Shown here: positions 27,408-36,889 of the stretch, piece after piece
Numbering within the stretch: the first letter of the stretch is position 1
Layout of the letters: each line of letters begins with the position of its first letter
Source: Labilibaculum sp.
GTDB lineage: Bacteria; Bacteroidota; Bacteroidia; Bacteroidales; Marinifilaceae
Direction: 5' to 3'
Assembly: GCF_963664555.1 (NCBI RefSeq)
Contig: NZ_OY761461.1
Location: 868,001-932,000 of the forward strand
Length of the DNA: 64,000 bases
Program-made: the position numbers and the translations under genes
Notes under the pieces: model-generated
The model's input: the letters and a program-made list of their open reading frames with translations, nothing else
What the model was told of the DNA's origin: nothing
Databases searched by the model: none

Positions 27408-28589
27408 CTATTTGTTTAAATATGAAATCGCTAACCACGCCATTGTACTCATTGATGTTCGTAAAGAATCATCATTTGCTTCGAAAGTTGAAGTGTGCAA
27501 AGAGCCGTTTTTTTCCGATTGTACTCCAAAGCGATAAAAAGTAACAGGATATTTCTGTGAATAGAAGCCAAAGTCTTCGGTGGTCATTCTAATATCCATA
27601 TTTACAACTTTTTCTTCGCCCAGTAATTCAATCGCATTTAGTTTAGCTTCATGAGTGAGGTCTTCGTGGTTGACTAAAAATGGATAGCCATGACGAATGT
27701 CTACTTCGCATACCGCACCCATTCCTTTGGCTGTTGATTGAGCTATGTCTGCAATTAATTGTTTGGCCTTAGCTCTCCATTCTTCATTCATGGTACGAAA
27801 AGTTCCTTCTATTTTCACTTCATCCGGAATGATGTTGGTCGCTCCGTCAGCAATCATTTTTCCGAAAGAAAGCACGGTTGGGATTCTTGCATCGCAATGG
27901 CGGCTGACAATTTGCTGCAATGCTACAATTATATGTGAGGCTATAAGAATTGTATCTGTGCATTTGTGTGGCATGGCGGCATGTCCGCCTTTGCCTTTTA
28001 CGGTAAGATATATTTCATCACCGGATGCCATGTACATACCAGATCTAAATCCTATGGTTCCAGCAGGCATATCCGGCAAAACGTGCTGACCAAGTATCCA
28101 TTCCGGCTCAGGTTGTAAAGCTCCTTCCTCCATCATTAATTTGGCGCCACCAGGTAATAATTCTTCTCCAGGCTGAAAAATCAGTAAAATAGTACCTTCC
28201 CATTCACTTTTGAATTCCGATAGGATTTTGGCTGTTCCAAGCAGACTCGCCATGTGCATGTCATGTCCGCAGGCATGCATAACACCTTTGTTACGAGAGC
28301 AGTATTTGTTATTCGGATTTTCGTTAATGGGTAAGGCGTCCATATCAGAACGAAGTGCAATGATTTTCTTGGCCGGATTTTTCCCTTCAATTTTTCCAAC
28401 GACACCGGTTTTGGCAAAGCCCGATTTGTAAGAAATTCCCAGTTTGCTTAAATAATTTTGAATAAACTTAGATGTTTCAAATTCTTCGAAAGAAAGTTCA
28501 GGATTAGCGTGTAAATGAGCTCTGATTTCTTTTATTTCAGCACTAATCTGTTCTGAAAATGTTAATATTTTGTTTTTTAGATTTGTCAT
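27408..28589 (-). CDS. M20-family amidohydrolase (N-acyl-amino-acid hydrolase type)
   Basis: 393 residues. Metal-site motifs of the M20D group are present: R-S-D-M-D-A-L-P near 80, G-V-M-H-A-C-G-H-D-M-H, Q-P-G-E-E and G-Q-H-V-L-P. T-T-E-D-F-G-F-Y-S follows near the C-terminus. An inserted dimerisation (lid) domain lies in the middle (G-K-G-G-H-A-A-M-P-H). The family removes acyl groups from amino acids or hydrolyses related amides such as hippurate, and some members act on diaminopimelate derivatives. No signal peptide, so it is cytoplasmic. The substrate cannot be read from the sequence. Confidence 0.92.
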   Translation of the reverse strand: MTNLKNKILTFSEQISAEIKEIRAHLHANPELSFEEFETSKFIQNYLSKLGISYKSGFAKTGVVGKIEGKNPAKKIIALRSDMDALPINENPNNKYCSRNKGVMHACGHDMHMASLLGTAKILSEFKSEWEGTILLIFQPGEELLPGGAKLMMEEGALQPEPEWILGQHVLPDMPAGTIGFRSGMYMASGDEIYLTVKGKGGHAAMPHKCTDTILIASHIIVALQQIVSRHCDARIPTVLSFGKMIADGATNIIPDEVKIEGTFRTMNEEWRAKAKQLIADIAQSTAKGMGAVCEVDIRHGYPFLVNHEDLTHEAKLNAIELLGEEKVVNMDIRMTTEDFGFYSQKYPVTFYRFGVQSEKNGSLHTSTFEANDDSLRTSMSTMAWLAISYLNK

Positions 28590-29018
28590 TTGTGGTTATT
28601 GGTTTATTTATTGCAAATCAATTTTTTGCGTAGTTAAATTTGATTGGGACCTAATCGTTAAGGCGTTTGAAGAATTTACTTCAATCAATTACAAATCTAC
28701 TAAATAGTTACAACAGAAGAAAGGTAAGCAATTTTGAAAGAAAATAATTTTGAACGGATAAACATGGTTCGATTTTTGTTTCCAATACAGAAGAGTCTTA
28801 TTGATATTTCAGTGGTCATAATATTGAAGAACAAATAGAAAAAATGTTATGATTGCCTTTTGATTTAGGTTTAACAACTATTTAACGATATTTAGGTTTT
28901 CTTTTAGTGAAAAATACTTATTTTTGTTTGTTTGGCTAAACTTTTAAGGTTTTTCTAAACCCTTTAAACTTGTTTGCCGTAGTAAACAAGATCACTGTAA
29001 TTAAAATAATTAATTGTT
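28590..29018 (+). promoter_or_regulatory. 429-nt gap with a candidate -7 box (28919-28926, TATTTTTG)
   Basis: This is the divergent gap between the M20 gene and the DUF1573 gene. One TAnnTTTG match lies 92 nt before the ATG at 29019, which would give a leader of roughly 85 nt. I see no RNA gene, repeat or small open frame worth reporting. Confidence 0.35.
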
Positions 29019-30119
29019 ATGAGTAGAAAAGTATTTTATTTGTTGGTTGTTGCTATTTTAGGAAGCACATTGTCTGTGTCTGCTCAGGATGCTGCACCAG
29101 TAATGAAATTTGATACAAAGGAGTACGATTTCAAGACTTTTAAGGAAGAAGATGGATTAACATCTTACTCGTTCGAATTTATTAACACTGGAAATCAGCC
29201 GGTTATTATTAATCAGGTACGATCCTCGTGCGGATGTACATCTCCGGAGTGGAGTAAACAACCAGTTGCACCAGGGCAGAAAGGTTTTGTGAAAGCAACT
29301 TTTGATCCTAAGAATCGTCCGGGTCCATTCAGTAAATCGATAACAATAACTGCAAATACCAATCCTGCAATTACTATTTTAAGAATTAGCGGCAATGTGA
29401 TTGCCCGAGAGAAAACTGTGGCTGATTTGTATCCAAGAGAAATGAATGGCCTGCGATTGCAAAACAATCATCTTTCTTTTACCAAAGTGAAAAATACAGA
29501 AGTAAAAGATGCTTCAATGGAAGTTTATAATGATAGCGACAAGCCAATAAGCATTGGATTTAAAAGAGTACCAGCTCATTTAACTTTAAAGATGATTCCT
29601 GAAAATTTGCAACCCAAACAAAAGGGGCAAATTATTGCAACTTATGATGCCAGCAAGAAAAACGACTGGGGATTTGTGATCGATTATTTAGATGTCTTAA
29701 TCAATCAAGAATATAAATCGGGTAACCGATTAACTGTTAGTGCTAATTTGGTAGAGGATTTCTCAAGTTTATCGAAAGCTGAATTAGCGAATTCTCCAAA
29801 AGTTGAATTTGTTAATGATGTATTTGATTTTGGTGAATTAATTCAGGGGGAAAATGCAGAATACACTTTTACGATGAAGAACCTGGGAAAATCTGATTTG
29901 ATTATCCGAAAAACCAAAGCTTCATGTGGCTGTACCGCTATTGCTCCAAGCACTAAGATTATTAAAGCAGGTGAAGCATCGGAAATTAAAGTGGTATTTA
30001 ATTCCAGAGGAAAAAGAGGCCGTCAAAATAAAATGATCACTGTGATTACTAATGATCCTGTTGATTCGGAAGTAAAACTTCGTGTTTCGGGAAATGTTGT
30101 GATGCCTAAAACGAATTAA
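29019..30119 (+). CDS. Secreted protein with two DUF1573 domains
   Basis: 366 residues with a signal peptide ending near VSAQD. Two Ig-like DUF1573 units are visible, each with the C-G-C-T hallmark: S-S-C-G-C-T-S-P-E-W in the first (about 28-125) and A-S-C-G-C-T-A-I-A-P in the second (about 265-366). Between them is a related ASH-like domain that lacks the CGCT motif. The family is abundant in Bacteroidota and related to MSP/ASH beta-sandwiches; its role is not established. Monocistronic, with its own promoter-like box and terminator. Confidence 0.9.
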   Translation: MSRKVFYLLVVAILGSTLSVSAQDAAPVMKFDTKEYDFKTFKEEDGLTSYSFEFINTGNQPVIINQVRSSCGCTSPEWSKQPVAPGQKGFVKATFDPKNRPGPFSKSITITANTNPAITILRISGNVIAREKTVADLYPREMNGLRLQNNHLSFTKVKNTEVKDASMEVYNDSDKPISIGFKRVPAHLTLKMIPENLQPKQKGQIIATYDASKKNDWGFVIDYLDVLINQEYKSGNRLTVSANLVEDFSSLSKAELANSPKVEFVNDVFDFGELIQGENAEYTFTMKNLGKSDLIIRKTKASCGCTAIAPSTKIIKAGEASEIKVVFNSRGKRGRQNKMITVITNDPVDSEVKLRVSGNVVMPKTN

Positions 30120-30142
30120 ACGTGATTTCAAAAATAAGATAT

Positions 30143-30171
30143 AAAAGGCTTTTCCATCGGGAAAGCCTTTT
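30143..30171 (+). terminator. Terminator after the DUF1573 gene
   Basis: AAAAGGCTTT and AAAGCCTTTT form a stem extended by a U-G and two C-G pairs over a short loop, ending in a T-run. Confidence 0.8.
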
Positions 30172-30270
30172 ATGTTGCTAACAAACATATACACTTTTCA
30201 TGATGTTTGCTAAGTCATTACCTTGTAAATTTATAACTTCGCAAACAGAAACGAAAGGAAATTTCTTGTC

Positions 30271-31398
30271 ATGTCAGATAAAAACAAAAGAGATCATATT
30301 GAAAATGCGCCTGATTACAAAGCGCTTAAGGTGAATAAGGGTATAAGTAAGCCACCATCGATTAATCCAAGGATTGCAGATAGGCTTAAAATGAATAAGC
30401 GGAAAAAATATTCTGTTGAGGATTATGTGAAGGGAATTTTAGAAGGGAATATTGGGATGCTAAGTCAGGCAATAACTCTTACCGAAAGCTCAAAACATGA
30501 ACATCAGTCGGTAGCTCAGGAGATAATAGAAAGATGTTTGCCTTATTCCGGAAAGTCTGTCAGGATTGGAGTAACAGGAGTTCCTGGAGCGGGAAAAAGT
30601 ACCTTTATTGAAGCATTTGGAAAGCATGTAACCCAACAGGGTCATAAATTGGCGGTATTGGCAATTGATCCCAGTAGTGAGAGAAGTAAGGGCAGTATTT
30701 TGGGAGATAAAACACGAATGGAAGAATTGGCGGTTGATCCCAAAGCTTATATCCGGCCTTCACCTTCGGCCGGATCTTTGGGTGGAGTGGCACGTAAAAC
30801 CCGCGAAAGTTTAATTCTTTGCGAAGCCGCTGGTTTCGATACTATTTTGATCGAAACAGTTGGTGTAGGACAGTCGGAAACAGCTGTACATTCCATGGTA
30901 GATTTCTTTTTACTAATTAAAATTGCCGGTGCCGGTGATGAATTACAGGGAATTAAACGAGGAATTATGGAAATGGCCGATGCAATCAGTATTAATAAGG
31001 CTGATGGGAATAATATTCACAAAGCTCAATTGGCAAGGGTTCAATTTGAAAATGCTTTGCATTTGTTTCCTCAATCACCATCTGGGTGGATTCCCAAAGT
31101 TCTTACCTGTTCGTCTATCGAGAAAACAGGTATTGATACGATTTGGGATAATATTATGGAGTATTGCCATCATACACAGCAAAATGGATACTTTGATCAG
31201 CGAAGAAGTGAACAGGCCAAATATTGGATGTATGAAACAATTAATGAGCAATTACGGGATAGATTTTATCATCTGGAATTAATAAAAGGGCAAATTCCTG
31301 ATTTTGAACAGAAGGTTTTGAATGATGAGATGAGCTCTTTTGTTGCTGCACACAAACTATTGGATGCTTATTTTAGTGATGTAAAAAATAAAGGGTAA
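30271..31398 (+). CDS. meaB: Methylmalonyl-CoA mutase-associated GTPase MeaB
   Basis: 375 residues. The G1 motif G-V-P-G-A-G-K-S-T, the switch region D-P-S-S-E-R-S-K-G-S-I-L-G-D-K-T-R-M, R-P-S-P-S-A-G-S-L-G-G-V-A, E-T-V-G-V-G-Q-S-E and N-K-A-D are all in place. MeaB protects and reactivates B12-dependent methylmalonyl-CoA mutase, used here for the succinate-propionate route. The mutase genes are not adjacent in this window. The N-terminal ~35 residues are a basic, family-variable extension. Confidence 0.95.
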   Translation: MSDKNKRDHIENAPDYKALKVNKGISKPPSINPRIADRLKMNKRKKYSVEDYVKGILEGNIGMLSQAITLTESSKHEHQSVAQEIIERCLPYSGKSVRIGVTGVPGAGKSTFIEAFGKHVTQQGHKLAVLAIDPSSERSKGSILGDKTRMEELAVDPKAYIRPSPSAGSLGGVARKTRESLILCEAAGFDTILIETVGVGQSETAVHSMVDFFLLIKIAGAGDELQGIKRGIMEMADAISINKADGNNIHKAQLARVQFENALHLFPQSPSGWIPKVLTCSSIEKTGIDTIWDNIMEYCHHTQQNGYFDQRRSEQAKYWMYETINEQLRDRFYHLELIKGQIPDFEQKVLNDEMSSFVAAHKLLDAYFSDVKNKG

Positions 31399-31489
31399 AG
31401 TGCTATGTTCACCTAAAAACTTTTCTTTTTATTGTTTTATTTGGTAGTTTTAATGTCTAGTAAAAAAACAGATCAAAATACTTAATCAC

Positions 31490-32584
31490 ATGAAGAAAAT
31501 TTTTATCGCAATTGCAGCGATTGGCCTTTTTTTAGGCTCTTGTACATCTAAAGATCAGTACAAATTAACCGGAAAAGTTGAAGGTATGACTGAAGGGAAA
31601 GTTTATCTTTCTAAACTTCAGGATAATAAATTGGTGAAAACTGATTCAACTGAAATGACCATCACGGGTTTTTCTTTTGAGGGAACTGTTGCCTCTCCGG
31701 ATCTGTACTATATTGAGTTGGACGGTCAGCGAGGTGCAATTCAAGTGTTTCTTGAAAATACAGCAATTACTGTTGATGCCAATGTTGAAAACTTAAGGGA
31801 AGCTAAGGTTGTCGGTTCATTAAATCAAGATGTTTTAACAAATTTTGGTGAGCTGCAGAAAGGATTTCAGGAAAAACAACAAGCTTTGTATCCTGAATAT
31901 CAAAAAGCAGCGGAAGCAAAGAATCAAGTTGCGATGGATTCTATAGAAGCAGAATTTAATAAATCAGAAGCTGATAAATTCACTGCAAGTAAGGAATTTT
32001 TAAAGTTGAATGGTAACACTGCTGCGGCAGCATTTGTTGCATATCGAATTGCCTCTCCACTTAATGCAGCCGAAATGGAAGAAGTTTACGCTTTGTTAGG
32101 TGAAAATGCTCTTGCTTCATCTTATGCAGGTTTACTTAAGGATAAGATTGAGGTGTTGAAAAAAGTAGCAATCGGACAACCGGCTCCTGATTTTACTTTG
32201 AATACCGCAGATGGAACACCACTTAGCTTGTCTTCTTTTAAAGGGAAAGTTGTGGTTATTGATTTTTGGGCATCATGGTGTGGTCCTTGTAGAAGAGAAA
32301 ACCCTCATATGGTTGAAATGTATAATGAAGTTCACGCTAGTGGTGTCGAATTTTTAGGAGTCTCTTTAGATAAAGAAAAGGATAAATGGTTGAAAGCAAT
32401 CGAAGATGATGGATTGATTTGGAATCATGTATCTGATTTAAAATTTTGGGACTCTGCAGCCGCAAAATTATATGGCATTAATGGGATTCCAGCAACAGTT
32501 GTAATTGACCAAGATGGAAACATTGCCGCTACAAAAGTATTTGGTGAAGAATTGAAAGCTACAATCGATAAGCTGATTCAGTAG
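31490..32584 (+). CDS. TlpA-like thiol-disulfide oxidoreductase lipoprotein (DUF4369 + thioredoxin)
   Basis: 364 residues. The lipobox L-F-L-G-S-C gives an acylated Cys18. The N-terminal half is a DUF4369-like beta domain (Y-K-L-T-G-K-V-E-G, G-K-V-Y-L), then a Lys/Glu-rich helical segment (about 115-165). The C-terminal AhpC/TSA-thioredoxin domain has W-A-S-W-C-G-P-C-R-R-E-N at about 260-271 and the cis-proline G-I-P-A-T. It probably acts as a periplasmic-side reductase tethered to a membrane. Such proteins are numerous in Bacteroidota and their individual partners are unknown. Confidence 0.92.
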   Translation: MKKIFIAIAAIGLFLGSCTSKDQYKLTGKVEGMTEGKVYLSKLQDNKLVKTDSTEMTITGFSFEGTVASPDLYYIELDGQRGAIQVFLENTAITVDANVENLREAKVVGSLNQDVLTNFGELQKGFQEKQQALYPEYQKAAEAKNQVAMDSIEAEFNKSEADKFTASKEFLKLNGNTAAAAFVAYRIASPLNAAEMEEVYALLGENALASSYAGLLKDKIEVLKKVAIGQPAPDFTLNTADGTPLSLSSFKGKVVVIDFWASWCGPCRRENPHMVEMYNEVHASGVEFLGVSLDKEKDKWLKAIEDDGLIWNHVSDLKFWDSAAAKLYGINGIPATVVIDQDGNIAATKVFGEELKATIDKLIQ

Positions 32585-32606
32585 TTTTTTTGCAAATAAA
32601 AACCTT

Positions 32607-32649
32607 TTGACCCGAGAGATAATTAAACTTATCTTTCGGGTCATTTTTT
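32607..32649 (+). terminator. Terminator after the TlpA-like gene
   Basis: TGACCCGAGAGAT pairs with ATCTTTCGGGTCA (one G-U) and is followed by TTTTTTG, 25 nt after the stop. Confidence 0.88.
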
Positions 32650-32736
32650 GTTAAATGAGTTGATTTTCATTAAATTCAAGTTCTGAATTTGTTCGGTTGC
32701 CTGTGTGATATACAATGAAAATTTAAGAGGAAAATC

Positions 32737-32766
32737 TTTGTGGAAACAAAAAAACATCTACTTTTG
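32737..32766 (+). promoter_or_regulatory. Bacteroidota promoter for the metal ABC transporter operon
   Basis: A TTTG (-33, 32737-32740) and a TACTTTTG (-7, 32759-32766) lie 18 nt apart, the best full match to the Bacteroidota consensus that I see in this window. Transcription would start near 32772. This argues for the ATG at 32812 rather than the GTG at 32740 as the start of the first gene. Confidence 0.6.
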
Positions 32767-32811
32767 TTATTTAAAGTAGATCTAAATAAAACAACATCCC
32801 AAAACATAGAA

Positions 32812-33675
32812 ATGTATTTAGTAAATAAATTTATTCTAGTCTTGCTGGCAGGTATTATAATGTCTTGTCAATCAGGTAAAGTAGAGAAGGAGTCCAATTT
32901 GATTTCTGTAAGTATATTGCCTCAAAAATATTTTATTGAGCGGATTGCAGGTAATGATTTTAAAGTAAATGTTCTGATTCCTCCGGGAGCCAGTCCGGCA
33001 ACTTATGAGCCAACCCCAATGCAAATGAAAGATGTTGCCAAGTCGATCGCTTATTTTAAAATTGGTTATATTCCCTTCGAAACTGTTTGGCTGAATAATT
33101 TATTGGAAGGAACTGATGATATTAAGCTTATAGACCTTTCGAAAGGCATTGAATTGATTAAAGGTCAGGAGAAGCATGGAGATCATTTTCATGAAGGTGG
33201 AATCGATCCTCATATTTGGTCATCACTAAAATCAGTAAAAATACTTAGCAAGAATTTGTATCAGGAACTAATTAAAATGGCTCCTGAAAAGACGGATATT
33301 TATGAGAAAAATTATCAGCAGTTTCTTTCTGAAATAGAAGAATTAGATCAGGTAGCTGAAGATTCATTTAGGAATAAAAAAGGAATGTCGTTTATGATTT
33401 TTCATCCTGCTTTGACCTATTTGGCAAGAGATTATCACTTACATCAAATATCTGTAGAGATGGATGGTAAAGAGCCATCTCCAACTCATATGAAACATTT
33501 GGTAGAGGAAGCTCAGCGATTAAGTATAAAACATGTTTTTGTTCAGAAACAATTTAATGTTGAGAATGCCAAATCAATTGTTGCCGAGATTGATGGTGAT
33601 GTTGTTGTTATTGATCCTTTGGCGGAAGATTGGCTGACTGAAATGAAAAGAATCATTACTATACTTAAAGACTGA
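32812..33675 (+). CDS. znuA: Zinc/manganese-type ABC transporter substrate-binding lipoprotein
   Basis: 287 residues from the ATG at 32812, which opens a lipoprotein signal ending G-I-I-M-S-C. Cluster 9 binding-protein features are S-I-L-P-Q-K-Y-F-I-E-R-I, P-P-G-A-S-P-A-T-Y-E-P-T-P, a short His-rich loop (K-H-G-D-H-F-H-E), D-P-H-I-W and M-I-F-H-P-A. The His ligands and loop favour zinc, but manganese or iron cannot be excluded. It lies in an operon with the ATPase and permease genes. The gene symbol is a functional analogy. Confidence 0.88.
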   Translation: MYLVNKFILVLLAGIIMSCQSGKVEKESNLISVSILPQKYFIERIAGNDFKVNVLIPPGASPATYEPTPMQMKDVAKSIAYFKIGYIPFETVWLNNLLEGTDDIKLIDLSKGIELIKGQEKHGDHFHEGGIDPHIWSSLKSVKILSKNLYQELIKMAPEKTDIYEKNYQQFLSEIEELDQVAEDSFRNKKGMSFMIFHPALTYLARDYHLHQISVEMDGKEPSPTHMKHLVEEAQRLSIKHVFVQKQFNVENAKSIVAEIDGDVVVIDPLAEDWLTEMKRIITILKD

Positions 33676-33686
33676 AATTGTCGGAA

Positions 33687-34427
33687 ATGAAAAAAATTCT
33701 GGAATTAAAATCACTGACTGCAGGATACGATGAAAAGATTGTATTGAAAGGGGTGAATTTGGTGGTGAAAGAAAATGATTTTTTGGGAATTATCGGTCCT
33801 AACGGTGGAGGTAAAACAACGCTGTTAAAGGTAATTTTGGGTACTATAAAGCCTGTTGAGGGAGAAATACTGCCGGATGGTAATGACAGATGTATTATTG
33901 GTTATTTGCCTCAAATCAATCAAATTGATAATAAGTTTCCAATTCCTGTTAAAGAGGTTGTTCTTTCAGGATTAATGTCTCATAAAAAGATATTTGGAAG
34001 ATATAATAGTGAGAATAAGAGGCGTGCAGATGAATTAATGACGCAAATGGGTATTATTCATTTGAAGAATAAAAATATTGGAGAGTTGTCTGGCGGACAA
34101 TTGCAGCGTGTATTTTTGTGCCGGGCAATTATTGCAGATCCGCAGTTGTTGATTTTGGATGAGCCGGATACTTATGTGGATAGCAATTTTGAAGGAGAGT
34201 TGTATGAAATTCTTCATCATTTAAATTCTCATATGGCCATTATTGTTGTCTCTCATGATGTTGGAACAATATGTTCTCATGTAAAGTCAATTGCCTGTGT
34301 GAATGAAACACTATGTTACCATGATTCGAATGTGATATCGCAAGAGCAGTTGATGGCCTATAATTGCCCGATTGATTTAATAACACATGGCGAAGTTCCT
34401 CACCGAGTACTAAAGCATCACAAGTAA
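33687..34427 (+). CDS. znuC: Metal ABC transporter ATP-binding protein
   Basis: 246 residues, ATG at 33687 (an in-frame TTG lies 3 codons upstream). Walker A is G-P-N-G-G-G-K-T-T, the signature is L-S-G-G-Q-L-Q-R-V, Walker B is L-L-I-L-D-E-P and the switch His is in V-V-S-H-D-V. It powers uptake with the neighbouring permease and binding protein. It is separated by 11 nt from the first gene and 3 nt from the permease gene. Confidence 0.92.
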   Translation: MKKILELKSLTAGYDEKIVLKGVNLVVKENDFLGIIGPNGGGKTTLLKVILGTIKPVEGEILPDGNDRCIIGYLPQINQIDNKFPIPVKEVVLSGLMSHKKIFGRYNSENKRRADELMTQMGIIHLKNKNIGELSGGQLQRVFLCRAIIADPQLLILDEPDTYVDSNFEGELYEILHHLNSHMAIIVVSHDVGTICSHVKSIACVNETLCYHDSNVISQEQLMAYNCPIDLITHGEVPHRVLKHHK

Positions 34428-34430
34428 GAT

Positions 34431-35267
34431 ATGAACGAACTAATAGAGTTATTTCAATATAATTTCTTTCTAAACGCTGTTGGAGCAGCAATTCTGGCGA
34501 GTATTTCCTGTGGAATTATCGGTTCTTATATTGTCGCACGAAGAATTGTTTTTATCAGTGGCGGAATTACACATGCCTCTTTCGGAGGAATTGGCCTTGC
34601 CTGGTATTTAGGATTGAATCCGGTATTTGGAGCCGCGGTTTTTGGTGTGTTATCAGCTTTGGGAATTGAATGGATCTCGAAAAAAACTGACGTGAGACAA
34701 GATTCTGTTATTGGAATTTTATGGGCTTTTGGAATGGCTTTGGGTATCCTGTTTATTTACATGACACCTGGTTATGCACCCAATTTAATGAGTTTTTTAT
34801 TTGGGAATATTTTAACTGTCGGAGCCTTGGATTTATATCTGCTTTTAGGTTTATGTGTATTCACAATTGCTGTATTTTTCTTCTTGTTACGGCCGATTTT
34901 ATTTGTTGCCTTCGATGAAGAATTTGCACGAACGCAGAAAGCTCCGGTTCAGTTTTTAAATTATTTACTGATATCATTGGTGGCTTTGGCCATTGTTTTA
35001 AATATTAGAGTGGTTGGAATTATTCTGGTGATTTCGTTTTTAACAATTCCGCAAACCATAGCCAATATGTTTACGAATGATTTTAAGAGAATGATCTTCG
35101 GATCGATAGTATTTGGAATTTTGGGATCGTTTATTGGCTTACTGGTTTCTTATCGAATTAATGCACCATCCGGAGCAACGATTATCTTTTCGTTCGTAAT
35201 CCTGTTTGTGATAGCAAAACTTGTTCAGTTAGTTATGATTTCGGCTAGGCGTAAAAGTGTGGACTAA
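34431..35267 (+). CDS. znuB: Metal ABC transporter permease
   Basis: 278 residues, almost entirely hydrophobic with about eight membrane segments. The ABC-3 family motif I-S-G-G-I-T-H-A-S-F-G-G-I-G is near residue 45, and V-V-G-I-I-L-V-I-S-F-L-T-I-P is in the conserved late helix. It is the last gene of the transporter operon. Lipoamide dehydrogenase follows after 85 nt and is probably separately transcribed. Confidence 0.93.
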   Translation: MNELIELFQYNFFLNAVGAAILASISCGIIGSYIVARRIVFISGGITHASFGGIGLAWYLGLNPVFGAAVFGVLSALGIEWISKKTDVRQDSVIGILWAFGMALGILFIYMTPGYAPNLMSFLFGNILTVGALDLYLLLGLCVFTIAVFFFLLRPILFVAFDEEFARTQKAPVQFLNYLLISLVALAIVLNIRVVGIILVISFLTIPQTIANMFTNDFKRMIFGSIVFGILGSFIGLLVSYRINAPSGATIIFSFVILFVIAKLVQLVMISARRKSVD

Positions 35268-35352
35268 ATCAATTGAAGAGGAAAAAGATCTGAATTAAAA
35301 AAGAATATATAAAGTAAAACAAAATTTATACTAATATAAACAACAAAATAAA

Positions 35353-36747
35353 ATGAGTTACGATTTAATAGTAGTAGGAAGTGGTCCAGGTGGTTACGTA
35401 GCCGCCATTCGCGCTTCACAATTGGGTTTGAATGTTGCAGTTGTTGAACGCGCCGAATTGGGTGGGATTTGTTTGAACTGGGGTTGTATTCCAACCAAAT
35501 CTTTGCTGAAATCAGCACAAGTATTTGAATATATGAAACACGCCGGAGATTATGGATTGACTGTAGAAGGCGAGGTTAAACCTGATTTTGAAAAGGTGGT
35601 TGCCCGTAGTCGTGGTGTAGCTGAAAAAATGAGCGGCGGAATTCAGTACCTGCTTAAAAAGAACAAAATTGAGGTAATCAATGGTTTTGGAAAATTAGTA
35701 GGTAACAAAACGGTTGAAGTTACGGCTGAAGATGGAACTAAATCCAATCATGAAGCAAAGCATATTATTTTGGCAACTGGAGCGCGTTCCCGCGAATTGC
35801 CAAATCTTCCACAGGATGGAAAAAACATTATCGGATACCGCAAAGCATTGACTTTGGAGAAATTGCCTAAATCAATGATTGTAGTTGGTTCCGGAGCAAT
35901 TGGATCGGAGTTTGCATACTTCTATTCTACTATGGGAACTCAGGTTACTTTAGTAGAATTTTTGCCGGAAATTCTTCCTGTTGAAGATGAAGAGGTTTCG
36001 AAGCAAATGGGACGTAGTTTCAAGAAGAATAAAATTAAAGTCATGACCAATTCTACAGTTGAATCTGTTGAAGGATCGGATGGCAATTTAAAAGTGAATA
36101 TTAAAAATAAGAAAGGCGAAATCGAAGTTCATGAGTGCGAAATTGTGCTTTCAGCAGTGGGAATTGCGCCTAATACCGAAAATATTGGTTTGGAAGAGGT
36201 AGGAGTGGCTACTGAAAATGGCAGAGTTCTTGTCGACGATTATTTCAGAACCAATGTGGAAGGTGTTTATGCAATTGGCGATATTATAAAAGGACCTGCT
36301 TTGGCTCACGTTGCGTCGGCCGAAGGAATTTGCTGTGTTGAGAAAATCGCCGGAATGAATGTTGAACCAATTGATTATACAACCATTCCCGGATGTACAT
36401 ATACAGTTCCTGAAGTTGCATCGATGGGATTGACCGAAAAAGCTGCGAAAGAAGCTGGATACGAGTTGAAGATTGGTAAATTCCCATTCTCAGCATCGGG
36501 AAAAGCAAGTGCTGCCGGAGCCAACGAAGGATTTGTTAAACTTGTATTTGATGCTAAGTATGGAGAATTACTTGGTGCTCACATGGTGGGTGCTAACGTA
36601 ACCGAAATGATTGCAGAATTGGTTACTGCCCGTAAATTGGAAACGACTGGTCATGAATTGATTAAGGCAATTCACCCGCATCCAACCATGTCCGAAGCTA
36701 TTATGGAAGCAGCGGCGGCTGCTTACGATGAGGTAATTCACATTTAA
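35353..36747 (+). CDS. lpdA: Dihydrolipoyl dehydrogenase
   Basis: 464 residues. FAD-binding G-S-G-P-G-G-Y near 9-15, redox pair C40/C45 in G-G-I-C-L-N-W-G-C-I-P-T-K-S, NAD-binding V-G-S-G-A-I-G-S-E-F, and the C-terminal catalytic H-P-H-P-T-M-S-E. It is the E3 component for pyruvate or other 2-oxoacid dehydrogenases or for the glycine cleavage system. No E1/E2 gene is adjacent, so the complex it serves cannot be told from context. A terminator follows. Confidence 0.96.
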   Translation: MSYDLIVVGSGPGGYVAAIRASQLGLNVAVVERAELGGICLNWGCIPTKSLLKSAQVFEYMKHAGDYGLTVEGEVKPDFEKVVARSRGVAEKMSGGIQYLLKKNKIEVINGFGKLVGNKTVEVTAEDGTKSNHEAKHIILATGARSRELPNLPQDGKNIIGYRKALTLEKLPKSMIVVGSGAIGSEFAYFYSTMGTQVTLVEFLPEILPVEDEEVSKQMGRSFKKNKIKVMTNSTVESVEGSDGNLKVNIKNKKGEIEVHECEIVLSAVGIAPNTENIGLEEVGVATENGRVLVDDYFRTNVEGVYAIGDIIKGPALAHVASAEGICCVEKIAGMNVEPIDYTTIPGCTYTVPEVASMGLTEKAAKEAGYELKIGKFPFSASGKASAAGANEGFVKLVFDAKYGELLGAHMVGANVTEMIAELVTARKLETTGHELIKAIHPHPTMSEAIMEAAAAAYDEVIHI

Positions 36748-36770
36748 GAGATACGAAAATAATGCTGGAT

Positions 36771-36804
36771 AAAAAGCCATCCTTTAGTTTATAGGGTGGC
36801 TTTT
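36771..36804 (+). terminator. Terminator after lpdA
   Basis: AAAAGCCATCCT pairs with AGGGTGGCTTTT (one U-G) around a 9-nt loop, with a terminal T-run. Confidence 0.85.
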
Positions 36805-36889
36805 CTATTAAAATCCAGCGTTTTTTTAGTTTCGTTTTTTTAAGTTTGTGAGAATTAATTTAAAACTTCAACCGACTAACTACAAAAAA

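Noticed and set aside
32740-32811. GTG start for the metal-binding lipoprotein at 32740.
   Set aside because: It coincides with the -33/-7 promoter elements and would bury the lipoprotein signal.
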